The notes: generated by a model not told the origin, from the letters alone. DNA of 64,000 bases from Candidatus Alcium sp. F082 (GCA_001543395.1 LPNG01000008.1:1-64000), one strand, 5' to 3'; positions 18,023 through 26,450 are shown, numbered from the stretch's first letter. Program-made: numbers and translations.

Positions 18023-19303
18023 ATGATTCGCAAGATCTATAAATTCGGTGGCGCGTCGGTAAAAGATGCCGATGCCGTGCGCAATTTGGCACAAATTGTC
18101 AGCCAACACAAGGATGAGGACATCATGTTGGTGGTCTCCGCCATGGGCAAGACGACCAATGCCCTCGAAAAAGCTTTGGCCAACTTCCGCGAACACGATG
18201 GCAACCTTGGCATGGATGCCCTACACGAAGTCATCACCTACCACGACGGTATCATCCAAGGCCTGTTCGATGGTAACACCGACCCGCGTTTCGACGAAAA
18301 CATCGCCGGACTCTTCATCGAGCTTTGGGAAAAGTTGCAAAAGACCGACATGCCGTACGACTACCAATACGACCAAACCGTGTGCTACGGCGAACTCATT
18401 TCCACCAGCATCATCCACGAATACCTCAGCAAATGTGACATCCCTACTCGTTGGCTCGATGCCCGACAATATGTCATCGCCGAAGATGAGACCCACTACC
18501 GCGCCGCCAACCCCGATTGGGACGAGACAAGACTCAGAATCAGCAAGTTGAACGATGAGCATATTCGGGGTATCGTATGCCTGACACAAGGTTTCATCGG
18601 CGGCACGGCCGACGGCAAACACAGCGTCACCTTGGGGCGCGAAGGCTCCGACTTCACTGCGGCCATCTTCGCCAACTGCCTCGATGCCGAGGAGGTCACC
18701 ATCTGGAAGGATGTGGACGGCCTACTCAACGCCGACCCGAAGCGCTTCGCCGACACGGTTCAGCTACCGCATATCCCCTACTCCGAGGCCATTGAGTTGG
18801 CTTTCTATGGCGCCACCATCATCCACCCCAAGACCATCAAGCCGCTGCAAAACAAAGGGATAACGCTGAAGGTGCAGTCGTTCCTCAACCCTGACCACGA
18901 GCCTTCGCTCATCGACGGCGGCCATCGGAAAAACGATGAGAGCATCCCCTCTTTTATCGTCAAGGACAACCAAACACTGGTCTCCATCTCGCCCCGCGAC
19001 TACTCGTTCATGGACGAGCGCAACCTAAAGACCATCTTCGCCGTCTGTGCCGACCTTAACATCCACGCCAACATGATCCAGACATCGGCTTTGATGCTTT
19101 CATTCTGCTTCGACAGCAACGAACAGAAGCTGAAACAACTGAGGGCCAGCCTCAAAGAAGGTTTCAGCGTCAAGTACAATGACGGCCTGCAGCTGTTCAC
19201 TATCCGCCATTACCAAGACGGCTTGGAAAGCGACTTCATCAAGGGGAAGAAGGTTCTGGTGAAACAAGGGAGTAGAAGCACGATGCAGTTTGTGTTGGGT
19301 TAA
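18023..19303 (+). CDS. Aspartate kinase (monofunctional)
   Basis: A 426-residue enzyme that phosphorylates L-aspartate, the first step toward lysine, threonine and methionine. The start MIRKIYKFGGASVKDADAVR is preferred because a promoter element lies just upstream; a longer frame from 17945 would overlap it. KFGGASV is the nucleotide-binding motif (Ala replaces the usual Thr), VTLGREGSDFTAAIFA is the kinase active-site loop, and IWKDVDGLLNADPK is the conserved aspartate-binding region. The C-terminal part (from about residue 300) is an ACT-type regulatory region including ISPRDYSFMDERNLKTIF. It is not fused to homoserine dehydrogenase. No other amino-acid biosynthesis genes are next to it, and palindromic repeats flank it on both sides. 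Confidence 0.92.
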   Translation: MIRKIYKFGGASVKDADAVRNLAQIVSQHKDEDIMLVVSAMGKTTNALEKALANFREHDGNLGMDALHEVITYHDGIIQGLFDGNTDPRFDENIAGLFIELWEKLQKTDMPYDYQYDQTVCYGELISTSIIHEYLSKCDIPTRWLDARQYVIAEDETHYRAANPDWDETRLRISKLNDEHIRGIVCLTQGFIGGTADGKHSVTLGREGSDFTAAIFANCLDAEEVTIWKDVDGLLNADPKRFADTVQLPHIPYSEAIELAFYGATIIHPKTIKPLQNKGITLKVQSFLNPDHEPSLIDGGHRKNDESIPSFIVKDNQTLVSISPRDYSFMDERNLKTIFAVCADLNIHANMIQTSALMLSFCFDSNEQKLKQLRASLKEGFSVKYNDGLQLFTIRHYQDGLESDFIKGKKVLVKQGSRSTMQFVLG

Positions 19304-19307
19304 AAAT

Positions 19308-19376
19308 GCAGGTTGCTGAGCTTGTCGAAGCACCGTTCCTTTTAGTCGGCCCTTCGACGGGCTCAGGGACCTTGGT
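19308..19376. repeat. TGAGCCTGTCGAAG palindromic repeat, copy 2
   Basis: The second full copy (GCTGAGCTTGTCGAAG paired with CTTCGACGGGCTCAGG), in the same orientation as the copy at 17833-17904. It begins about five bases after the aspartate kinase stop codon and could also end that transcript. Confidence 0.75.
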
Positions 19377-19432
19377 TTTTGACATTTTTTTCAAAAAAAC
19401 GGTAAAAACGAATCTCTTCTTTTTGTTTTTCC

Positions 19433-19440
19433 TAAATTTG
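19433..19440 (+). promoter_or_regulatory. -7 promoter element (TAAATTTG) of the fused oxidoreductase gene
   Basis: TAAATTTG matches TAnnTTTG 34 bases upstream of the start codon at 19475. No clear -33 element is visible. Confidence 0.5.
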
Positions 19441-19474
19441 TGCCCGCATTTTAAGACTCAAAAACACATTCTAT

Positions 19475-22400
19475 ATGTACAAAATCGAGAAACACCCCAT
19501 CTTGGACATCCCGCAGGAAGACCTTGTGGAATTCCAATATGAAGGCAAGACCGTCAAAGGTCAGCGCGGCAAGACCATAGCCGCCGCCCTTCACCAAGCC
19601 GGTTATCCCGTCCACAGCCACTCGCTCGACGGCCGCAACCGAAGCCTCAACTGCGGCATCGGCAAGTGCGGTGCCTGCGAGATGCTGGTCGATGGCAAGA
19701 TCCGCCGTATCTGCATCACCAAAGTCGACGGCGTCAAGGAAGTGCGCCGCATCGACAAGGAGGACACCATCCTTCCCGAACCCAAGGAGCAACAGCCCCG
19801 CGAGGTGAAGGTCTATAAGACCCAGGTCGCCATCATCGGTGCCGGTCCTGCAGGCCTCGCCTGCCGTGAGCAACTCAACGCCTTCGGCATCAGCAACATC
19901 GTCATCGACAACAACGCCAACATCGGGGGTCAGTTCAACATGCAGACCCACCAGTTCTTCTTCTTCGAAAAGGAGAAGAAATTCGGCGGCATGCGTGGCT
20001 TCGACATCGCCAAGACCTTGGCGGGCGACAACCACGAAGGCATCCTGCTGAACAACACCGTTTGGGACCTGCTTGAAGGCGGTCGCGTGGCCATCAAGAA
20101 CATCGTCACTGGCGAGATTGGCTACATCGACGCACAACACCTCGTGGTTGCCACAGGTGCCGTGCCTTTCATGCCTACCTTCGAAAATGACGATGTGCCG
20201 GGCGTCTATACCGCTGCCGTGTTCCAGAAGATGATGAACCAAGAGCATACCTTGTTGGGTAAGAAAGTCCTCACCGTGGGCGCAGGCAACATCGGTTACC
20301 TGACCTCGTATCAAGGCATGCAAGCTGGTGCCACCATCAAGGCCATCATCGAAGCCATGCCCCGCGAGGGCGGCTTCCCGGTGCAGGCCAACCGCGTGCG
20401 CCGACTCGGCATCCCGATTATGACCAGCTATGTCCTGGTGCGCGCCATCCCCAATGCCGACTACACCGGCATCACGGGTGCCGTCATCGCCAAGTGCGAG
20501 AACTTCAAGGCCATCCCTGGCACCGAGCAAGTCATTGACGACATCGACATCATCAACATCTGCAACACCTATGGTGCCGGCGACGCCATCCGCATCGGTG
20601 AAGGCACCAGCGCCGTGCTGCGTGGTAAGCAGGTCGCCTACGAGGTGGCCCAAGCCATCGGCGTGCGCTTCAACTATGACGATTATCTTGAGATTTCGAG
20701 ACAATATATCGACTCGCAACAACATCCTGTGCGACTCCTTGAAAAACCCAACCTACCCACGCCCGAGCGTATGATGCAGAAGGCTTTCGTGCAGGCCGAC
20801 TGCCTCTATGGCTTCGCCTGCAACCCCTGCTCGTTCAGCTGCCCGCAAGGTGCCATCACCAAGCCTTCCACCAGCAGCACGCCGACCATCGACTACAACA
20901 AGTGCATCGGTTGTATGCTGTGTGTCTCGAGCTGCCCAGGTCTGGCCATCTTCGGCTACGATGTGCAGAAATCGACCTGCTTCCTGCCCATCGAGTATGA
21001 AGCCCAGGAAGGCGCTGAGGTTTATCTCGTCGACAACGACGGCCAAAAGATTGGCGAAGGCGTCATCGAGAAGATCCTCAAGAAGTCGAACAAGACCAAT
21101 GTGGCTCGCGTGAAAGCCCGTTCCTCGCGACCCTCTGGCGAAGCCAGCAGAGTGTTCGAATTGACCGATGTCAAGGGCTTCATCCTGAAAGACCGTTACA
21201 ACGCCAACAAGGAACTCACCACCCCGATTTCGCCCAAGAAACTGGCCGAAGGCGAAAGCGAGACTTACGTCTGCCACTGCGAGGACATCAAACTCGACCG
21301 CGTGCTGCGCGTGATCGGCAACCGCAAGACCATCTCCGTGGATGAACTGAAGCACATCACCCGTATGGGTATGGGTCCCTGCCGCGGCAAGCGTTGTATC
21401 CCACGCGCCCGTCAGATCCTGCGCTCCTACGGCATCGAACTGGTGGGCGACGCCACTCCGCGTGCCCCGCTGTCGAACCAAGTCAGCCTTGGCGACCTTT
21501 ACAACCCGCACACCAAAGAGACCTTCATCTTCCCCGAAATGAACGGCGTGAAGAAAGAACAGGTCGAGGTGTTCATCGCGGGTGGTGGTATCGCAGGTAG
21601 TGCCTTGTTCCGCTATTTCTCGGAAGCCGGCAAGAAACCCGTGATGATTAACTACAGCCGTGGCGCTTCATGGCGTTGCATCGGTGGCGGCCGTCCAGCC
21701 TTCTCCAACCCCGACATCGCCGACATCGCTGTGCACAACCACGAAATCTTCAAGAAGATGCAGGCCGAGCACAACATCAACTACCACCCGACGCACTATG
21801 TCAACTTGGTACACGATGAAGCCACCTACAACTCTCTCGATGCCTCTCGCGCTTGGAGCGACGCCTACATGATTGAGCGCAAGGACTTCAAGAAGGAGAT
21901 TTCGCCGCTGTGGGACGACAGCAAGGACACCTACAGCCACGCTTTGATTACTCGTGACTGCTGGCAGGCCACGCCTGGTCGCGTCATCGACTATATCCGT
22001 TGGATCGGTGTGCAGCAAGGCGGTCGCTACTTCGAGGACTGCGAGCTGCTCCATGTGCAGAAGGTAGGCGGACACTATGTCACCTTGGTACGCACCCACG
22101 AGGGTGAGTTCATCGAGTACACCTGCGACCACTTCGTCAATGCGATGGGTTGGGGTGCCGAGAAGTTCAACGACATGCTGGGCCTCGACACAGGTCTCTA
22201 TCCCGTGAAGCACCAAGCCTTCATCACGCGCCGTCTACCTATGATGGGACCCAATGGTGGCCCGCTCGACATGATCATCGACCGCCGTCACTACAAGGGC
22301 TTCAGCGCCGTCTACGGACAGCAGTGGGCCCACACTGGCCAGATCATCGGCTGCGCCAGCCCCGACACCGACGCTTACGAGGCACGCCAGAACATCAAGT

Positions 22401-22687
22401 ACAACAGCAAGGAGTTCTTGGAGATCGTCTCCGAAGTCTTCGCCGAGTGGATCCCCAACTTGGGCGAGGTGAGCTTCTTGGCTTGCTGGGCTGGTCGTTA
22501 CACCGAGCCGCGTTACATCGTCGACCCAGAGGTCGGTATCCTCACCGGCTTGCGTGGTCACGGCTTCATGCTCGGCCAATACCTCGCCAAACTGTATGTG
22601 GACAAGTACCTCGGCAAGGAGGTGCCTGGCTACATGAAGGATTTGGCCTTGAGTGGCAAGGGGTTGAGCGAGAACGCGTTCAAGTAA
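19475..22687 (+). CDS. 1070-residue fused iron-sulfur flavoprotein (HcnA/HcnB/HcnC-like)
   Basis: A single chain with five modules. (1) A plant-type [2Fe-2S] domain, about residues 15-100, Cys60, 65, 68 and 80. (2) A pyridine-nucleotide-disulfide type FAD domain, about 115-430, GAGPAG at 122-127. (3) A ferredoxin-like segment, about 440-500, with Cys477/480/483/487 (CIGCMLCVSSCPG) and a less regular Cys443/449/452/456 set. (4) A BFD-like [2Fe-2S] domain with Cys600, 602, 636 and 641 (CHCEDI, CRGKRC). (5) A DAO-type FAD oxidoreductase, about 697-1060, GGGIAG at 703-708. In hydrogen cyanide synthase and proline/hydroxyproline or opine dehydrogenases these functions occur as separate subunits. 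An amino-acid or imino-acid dehydrogenase passing electrons to a quinone or ferredoxin is the best guess; the substrate is unknown. No partner genes are adjacent. Confidence 0.85.
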   Translation: MYKIEKHPILDIPQEDLVEFQYEGKTVKGQRGKTIAAALHQAGYPVHSHSLDGRNRSLNCGIGKCGACEMLVDGKIRRICITKVDGVKEVRRIDKEDTILPEPKEQQPREVKVYKTQVAIIGAGPAGLACREQLNAFGISNIVIDNNANIGGQFNMQTHQFFFFEKEKKFGGMRGFDIAKTLAGDNHEGILLNNTVWDLLEGGRVAIKNIVTGEIGYIDAQHLVVATGAVPFMPTFENDDVPGVYTAAVFQKMMNQEHTLLGKKVLTVGAGNIGYLTSYQGMQAGATIKAIIEAMPREGGFPVQANRVRRLGIPIMTSYVLVRAIPNADYTGITGAVIAKCENFKAIPGTEQVIDDIDIINICNTYGAGDAIRIGEGTSAVLRGKQVAYEVAQAIGVRFNYDDYLEISRQYIDSQQHPVRLLEKPNLPTPERMMQKAFVQADCLYGFACNPCSFSCPQGAITKPSTSSTPTIDYNKCIGCMLCVSSCPGLAIFGYDVQKSTCFLPIEYEAQEGAEVYLVDNDGQKIGEGVIEKILKKSNKTNVARVKARSSRPSGEASRVFELTDVKGFILKDRYNANKELTTPISPKKLAEGESETYVCHCEDIKLDRVLRVIGNRKTISVDELKHITRMGMGPCRGKRCIPRARQILRSYGIELVGDATPRAPLSNQVSLGDLYNPHTKETFIFPEMNGVKKEQVEVFIAGGGIAGSALFRYFSEAGKKPVMINYSRGASWRCIGGGRPAFSNPDIADIAVHNHEIFKKMQAEHNINYHPTHYVNLVHDEATYNSLDASRAWSDAYMIERKDFKKEISPLWDDSKDTYSHALITRDCWQATPGRVIDYIRWIGVQQGGRYFEDCELLHVQKVGGHYVTLVRTHEGEFIEYTCDHFVNAMGWGAEKFNDMLGLDTGLYPVKHQAFITRRLPMMGPNGGPLDMIIDRRHYKGFSAVYGQQWAHTGQIIGCASPDTDAYEARQNIKYNSKEFLEIVSEVFAEWIPNLGEVSFLACWAGRYTEPRYIVDPEVGILTGLRGHGFMLGQYLAKLYVDKYLGKEVPGYMKDLALSGKGLSENAFK

Positions 22688-22695
22688 CCCAACCT

Positions 22696-22723
22696 GTAGA
22701 GACGTTGCGCGCAACGTCTTTAC
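22696..22723. repeat. 28-bp GTAGAGACG palindrome, intergenic copy
   Basis: A near-perfect palindrome beginning GTAGAGACGTTGC and ending GCAACGTCTTTAC (one mismatched pair). It begins nine bases after the oxidoreductase stop. The same palindrome type occurs at 26715-26742 inside a coding sequence. Confidence 0.8.
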
Positions 22724-22835
22724 AAACAAAAGCATTAAGGCTGTCGCAGGATTGCGGCAGCCTTATTTATTTTGTTATATTTCAAGTGTTTGCAACTAAG
22801 TGTTCTCTGTTCGCGAACAAAGAATACATAAATAA

Positions 22836-22866
22836 GTAGGGAGAAAATATATTGGTAGGGAGAAAA
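22836..22866 (+). promoter_or_regulatory. Two GTAGGGAGAAAA direct repeats upstream of fic (candidate operator)
   Basis: GTAGGGAGAAAA occurs at 22836-22847 and 22855-22866, 19 bases apart start to start. The second copy ends four bases before the -7 element at 22871, so a bound protein would cover the -33 region. Three further copies lie inside the fic gene near its 3' end. Confidence 0.7.
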
Positions 22867-22870
22867 GTTG

Positions 22871-22878
22871 TATCTTTG
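22871..22878 (+). promoter_or_regulatory. -7 promoter element (TATCTTTG) of fic
   Basis: TATCTTTG is a perfect TAnnTTTG match, 16 bases upstream of the chosen start at 22895; it rules out the upstream Met at 22868. Confidence 0.7.
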
Positions 22879-22894
22879 CGGCAAAAACAACAAT

Positions 22895-23908
22895 ATGAGC
22901 ATCTGGGAAGAAATAGAAAAACTGATACAGACATACGAAACCTTGGGCATTGGGCAACAAGTGGACTACGACAAGTTCTACTTATACTCACTTATCACCC
23001 ACTCTACCGCCATTGAAGGCTCGACCATCACTGAGGTAGAGAACCAACTCTTGTTTGACGAAGGTTTAACTTCCAAAGGCAAAAACATCAATGAGTATTT
23101 GATGAACTTGGACTTGAAGGCAGCCTACGAAGCCAGTATTTCAATGGCAAAAGCCCGCACTGAAATAACGACTGAATGGCTAAAAAAAATGGCTGCCTTG
23201 GTGATGAAAAGCACGGGTAGCACTTATAAAACCGCTTTGGGTGAATTCTCTTCCGCCAACGGAGACCTAAGACTGTTGAATGTAAGTGCTGGCATTGGAG
23301 GTGCTTCCTACATGGATTTCCACAAGGTACCCGATCGATTACAGAATTTCTGCAACAATCTGAATGACAAGCGAAAAAGCATCAGCAAAGAAGACAAAAA
23401 AAACCAATACGAACTCAGTTTTGATGCGCATTATGAATTGGTTACTATCCATCCATGGGTGGACGGTAACGGCAGAATGGCCCGATTGCTCATGAATCAT
23501 CTTCAATTTGAATACGGCCTAATACCTACAAAAATCCTGAAAGAGGATAAATCTGAATACATTCAAGCGCTTATCGACACTCGAAGAGACGAAAACTTGC
23601 AGATTTTCAGAGATTTCATGTTCAAAACGCTAAGAAAAAACCTTCAGCAAGACATCCAATCCTTTGCTGAATCGCAAAATGAAGTGGGGAGAAAAGATTT
23701 AAATAGTAGGGAGAAAAATAAAAACAGTAGGGAGAAAATCATGGAACTACTGCGTGAGAACCCCAAACTCACCACGGCAGGTTTAGCACAAGAAGTGGGC
23801 ATCTCAGCCAAGGGTGTTGAGAAGCAGCTCGCCAACCTAAAGCGAGAAGGATTGCTTCGCCGCATCGGTCCCGACAAAGGAGGCCATTGGGAAGTCGTTG
23901 GTTTGTAA
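22895..23908 (+). CDS. fic: Fic-family protein with C-terminal winged helix
   Basis: A 337-residue protein. The Fic active site HPWVDGNGRMAR starts at His186 and keeps the catalytic His and the anion-binding GNGR, so AMP transfer (or transfer of another nucleotide part) to a target protein hydroxyl is expected. An N-terminal inhibitory motif S-T-A-I-E-G (Ser37 to Gly42) fits class II Fic proteins, in which the glutamate blocks ATP binding. The C-terminal 60 residues (ENPKLTTAGLAQEVGISAKG) form a winged helix-turn-helix. Between the domains lies a linker with NSREK twice. The start at 22895 (MSIWEEIEKL) follows a perfect -7 element; an in-frame Met at 22868 would precede it. It is monocistronic. 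The DNA repeats in the promoter recur in the linker. Confidence 0.9.
   Translation: MSIWEEIEKLIQTYETLGIGQQVDYDKFYLYSLITHSTAIEGSTITEVENQLLFDEGLTSKGKNINEYLMNLDLKAAYEASISMAKARTEITTEWLKKMAALVMKSTGSTYKTALGEFSSANGDLRLLNVSAGIGGASYMDFHKVPDRLQNFCNNLNDKRKSISKEDKKNQYELSFDAHYELVTIHPWVDGNGRMARLLMNHLQFEYGLIPTKILKEDKSEYIQALIDTRRDENLQIFRDFMFKTLRKNLQQDIQSFAESQNEVGRKDLNSREKNKNSREKIMELLRENPKLTTAGLAQEVGISAKGVEKQLANLKREGLLRRIGPDKGGHWEVVGL
23684..23738 (+). repeat. Three GTAGGGAGAAAA repeats inside the fic linker
   Basis: Copies lie at 23684-23695 (GTGGGGAGAAAA), 23706-23717 and 23727-23738, 21-22 bases apart. The first is read in a different codon frame (giving VGRK) from the other two (giving NSREK), so the similarity is at the DNA level and not simply a peptide repeat. 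Confidence 0.75.
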
Positions 23909-23915
23909 CAAACAC

Positions 23916-23948
23916 AAAAAAAACGCCCAAGAATCGCTTCTCGGGCGT
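23916..23948 (-). terminator. Rho-independent terminator of the lipoprotein gene
   Basis: On the minus strand an 11-bp stem (ACGCCCGAGAA with TTCTTGGGCGT, one G-U pair) is followed by eight T residues. It lies in the gap between the convergent fic gene and the lipoprotein gene ending at 23975. Confidence 0.85.
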
Positions 23949-23974
23949 ATTAGACTGCATTATTGCCATAAATA

Positions 23975-24418
23975 TCATTCCCTCACGAATCCCATGATCA
24001 AATGGACATCCAGTCCTATGTCGTTAAGTTCGGCTGGAATGAGGAAGTCGATGGTCATATTTGTTTCGGTCAAGGTTGTGATGGTGCCGGTCATGTCATG
24101 CATCTCCACGGTATCGTTGACCGTATGATGGATGCCGTCTTTTATGATCATTTTGTCTCCCTTCAAGGTATAATAGTCACCATTCTCTTCATTGTCATCT
24201 GCAATCGCTGATCCATCCTTCCTGAATTCGATGGTGTGTCCGACCAATGCCTCGTTAAAAAACTCATCAAAGTAATCGAAAGACTCGCCACCTATGGTCG
24301 TCGACACCTCGGTGATTTTCCATTTCCCATAGACTTGGGGTTGTTTGTTGCAGGATGTCATCGCTGCCATGGTTGCCACTACCAGCAGCAGGGCCATGAT
24401 TTTCAGTGTGTTTTTCAT
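23975..24418 (-). CDS. Small lipoprotein, lipocalin-like (unknown function)
   Basis: A 147-residue predicted outer- or inner-membrane lipoprotein. MKNTLKIMALLLVVATMAAM is followed by TSCNK, with the lipobox cysteine at residue 23. The mature part (VYGKWKITEVSTTIGGESFD, then IEFRKDGSAIADDNEENGDY) has the 'GxWxxxxxxxxxG ... xFxxdGxx' pattern of Bacteroidetes lipocalin-like proteins. It is the last of a run of small exported proteins on this strand; its signal sequence is almost the same as that of the next gene upstream. Confidence 0.7.
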   Translation of the reverse strand: MKNTLKIMALLLVVATMAAMTSCNKQPQVYGKWKITEVSTTIGGESFDYFDEFFNEALVGHTIEFRKDGSAIADDNEENGDYYTLKGDKMIIKDGIHHTVNDTVEMHDMTGTITTLTETNMTIDFLIPAELNDIGLDVHLIMGFVRE

Positions 24419-24449
24419 TTTGTCAGGTTTTTATTGGTTAAAAATAGAA

Positions 24450-24977
24450 TCAAGGCTCCAATGGCACAAACAATTCCATGCGGATGGTATCTCCGTTTTT
24501 CAACACTCCACGAAGGATAAAGGTGATGCCGTCCTCTTTTTCCACAAACTCCATCCAACCGCTCTCAAAAGGCGATTCGTCGGGATAGGATGTTTGAGGA
24601 TCCATATTGGTTTCGGCAATAGCTCCCGATATCTCGTCAGGTGAGGCATGCCATTCCAAGCGGTTGCCAAAATCGAAGGAAAGCGGAATGTCCGACTTCT
24701 TGGTTAAGTCAACGGTATGGCCCAACAAAACACTAGGAATACCATAAAAATGGAAACGCATCAGAGGGCCGAAGAAATCCATTTCTGACTCTGTCACGAT
24801 ATCGAATTCGTCTTGACACGACTCAATGGGGCTGACGCTCATCTTATAGTTGGTAGTATTATAGATAAGCTCATTCTGCTTTGGAGCAATATTGCGTCGT
24901 TTCACAGGTTCTTTCACACAGGAACCCAAAGTTGCCAAAGCAAGCAGCAACAGCATAATTTTCAATGTGTTTTTCAT
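24450..24977 (-). CDS. Small lipoprotein of unknown function
   Basis: A 175-residue predicted lipoprotein: MKNTLKIMLLLLALATLGSC with Cys20 as the lipobox cysteine. The mature part has no motif I recognise. It contains alternating hydrophobic strands (MDFFGPLMRFHFYGIPSVLL, ITFILRGVLKNGDTIRMELF) compatible with a small beta-sandwich or lipocalin-like fold. The start codon region is nearly identical to that of the lipoprotein 31 bases downstream, suggesting duplication. Confidence 0.65.
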   Translation of the reverse strand: MKNTLKIMLLLLALATLGSCVKEPVKRRNIAPKQNELIYNTTNYKMSVSPIESCQDEFDIVTESEMDFFGPLMRFHFYGIPSVLLGHTVDLTKKSDIPLSFDFGNRLEWHASPDEISGAIAETNMDPQTSYPDESPFESGWMEFVEKEDGITFILRGVLKNGDTIRMELFVPLEP

Positions 24978-24989
24978 GGCTTTAAGGTT

Positions 24990-25583
24990 TTATAAATGTA
25001 TCTCATAACCCACCGAGAAAGGTAGTCCGATGAATGACAGGCATGTCCAATGCTCTTCTGCATGGCCCACCTTATAGGTAATCCTATCATGGCCCATCAT
25101 GAATTGCAGTCCCAATCGTAACCGACTGTTTTCCGTCAATTTGATTCGACCTCCGATTTCCGACATGCCACCGAAACCGAAATGCTCGTATGTCCGCGCA
25201 TCAAGCCAAGGATTGACAGCACGTTCGACATAGGGACCGGCATTCACATAAAACCATTTGTAACTGAATTCGACGCGGACAGGCAGACGGAAATAATTGT
25301 TGAATCCGGTGCCAGGCACACCGTCTTCCCAATTCTCGGGCTTGTCCGAATTGGTTCTCCTATATTGGTAGTCAATGCCGCCCAACAAAGACCAATGCTC
25401 GTTGAAATCATATTTGGCATCCACGCCCAAGTCGCCGTGAAACTTGCTCTCATAAGGCCCATACAGGAAATCGATGGAGCCAGCCACTTTTGCGTAGGGA
25501 ATCAACGACCATCCCTTTGTGTTTTGAGCCGATGCCGACAACACGCAGCATAACAAACTCACAATCAATGCTATTCTTTTCAT
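24990..25583 (-). CDS. Small outer-membrane beta-barrel protein
   Basis: A 197-residue protein starting MKRIALIVSLLCCVLSASAQ, a clean signal peptide; a start 24 bases upstream would add MSCKNHSI before it. The mature chain shows amphipathic strands typical of an 8-stranded barrel (WSLLGGIDYQYRRTN, FRLPVRVEFSYKWFYVNAGP, SRLRLGLQFMMGHDRITYKV) and ends in GLPFSVGYEIHL, with a terminal aromatic/hydrophobic pattern. The function is unknown. It is probably co-transcribed with the two lipoproteins downstream (12-base gap). Confidence 0.7.
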   Translation of the reverse strand: MKRIALIVSLLCCVLSASAQNTKGWSLIPYAKVAGSIDFLYGPYESKFHGDLGVDAKYDFNEHWSLLGGIDYQYRRTNSDKPENWEDGVPGTGFNNYFRLPVRVEFSYKWFYVNAGPYVERAVNPWLDARTYEHFGFGGMSEIGGRIKLTENSRLRLGLQFMMGHDRITYKVGHAEEHWTCLSFIGLPFSVGYEIHL

Positions 25584-25622
25584 AATGCTATGATTTTTGC
25601 ATGACAATTAAAAAAGCTACAA

Positions 25623-26405
25623 TTATCGTACCACAAATTTGTTACTCATACCATTGTATTCATAAACATAGACACCAGGACGATAAGCTCTTACATTCAG
25701 GTCAACCCATTCTGCATCGGGATCGAGGGTCTTGGTATCCACCAAAACACCTCGGGAGTCATAGATGTGCATTTCAGCCGACTTCCCATTAAGGGTGTAT
25801 GGGATGGACACCGTCGTATTAGCTGGATTGGGATAGGGATTTTGGGTCGTGACTATCATCTCATCGGCCGAGAAGTTGCCTTGGGTGGCATAAACCTCGA
25901 TGTTGTAATTATCGTAACTATTCGAAATCTCGAATCTCAACTCATCGCCAGCCTTATACAAATAGGAAATCAGCGATCCCTCCTGCATAAACAGCACTTC
26001 ACCGTCTTCATTGAGAATCATTGTGTACATTTTGCCACCTTGCTTCCAAGGCGTAAGGCAAATCTCAATCTTGTCATCACTGTTAAAAAGGTGTTTCCCG
26101 GCGATGACCACACCAAAAGAGCTGTATCTGATGCCCCATTTCCCCTCTACGGTGAACGGTATTTCTTTAGTCAGTTGGAAATCGGCATCATACACTGAGA
26201 AGCCCGTGATGGCTTCATCCTCATCCAAATCACAAACGACATACGAAACCTCAGGAAGAATCTCGTAGACATATTCATGAATTGAATTCTGGAAAACGCT
26301 ATGAAGGCCGCCACTATTGTTGGTGAAGGTATGCTTCAAAATGGCTTGCGAAAAAACTGGCATGAAGGCAAGAGCCAATACCAGGGTTAAAACTGTCTTT
26401 TTCAT
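25623..26405 (-). CDS. T9SS-secreted protein of unknown function
   Basis: A 260-residue exported protein. The start at 26405 (MKKTVLTLVLALAFMPVFSQ) gives a signal peptide; the frame extends 12 codons further up. The C-terminal 75 residues contain NPYPNPANTTVSIPYTL, EMHIYDSRGVLVDTKTL, YRPGVYVYEYNG and end FVVR, a type A T9SS sorting domain. The N-terminal part, about residues 20-180, has no recognised catalytic motif. It lies 40 bases upstream of the small barrel gene and may share its transcript. Confidence 0.78.
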   Translation of the reverse strand: MKKTVLTLVLALAFMPVFSQAILKHTFTNNSGGLHSVFQNSIHEYVYEILPEVSYVVCDLDEDEAITGFSVYDADFQLTKEIPFTVEGKWGIRYSSFGVVIAGKHLFNSDDKIEICLTPWKQGGKMYTMILNEDGEVLFMQEGSLISYLYKAGDELRFEISNSYDNYNIEVYATQGNFSADEMIVTTQNPYPNPANTTVSIPYTLNGKSAEMHIYDSRGVLVDTKTLDPDAEWVDLNVRAYRPGVYVYEYNGMSNKFVVR

Positions 26406-26450
26406 TTGTGTTGTAATTTTTGATGATTGTTTGTTATTCATTTATTTGGT

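Noticed and set aside
19451-20725. A 424-codon minus-strand frame opposite the fused oxidoreductase
   Set aside because: It is a shadow frame; the plus strand holds intact cofactor motifs throughout the same bases.
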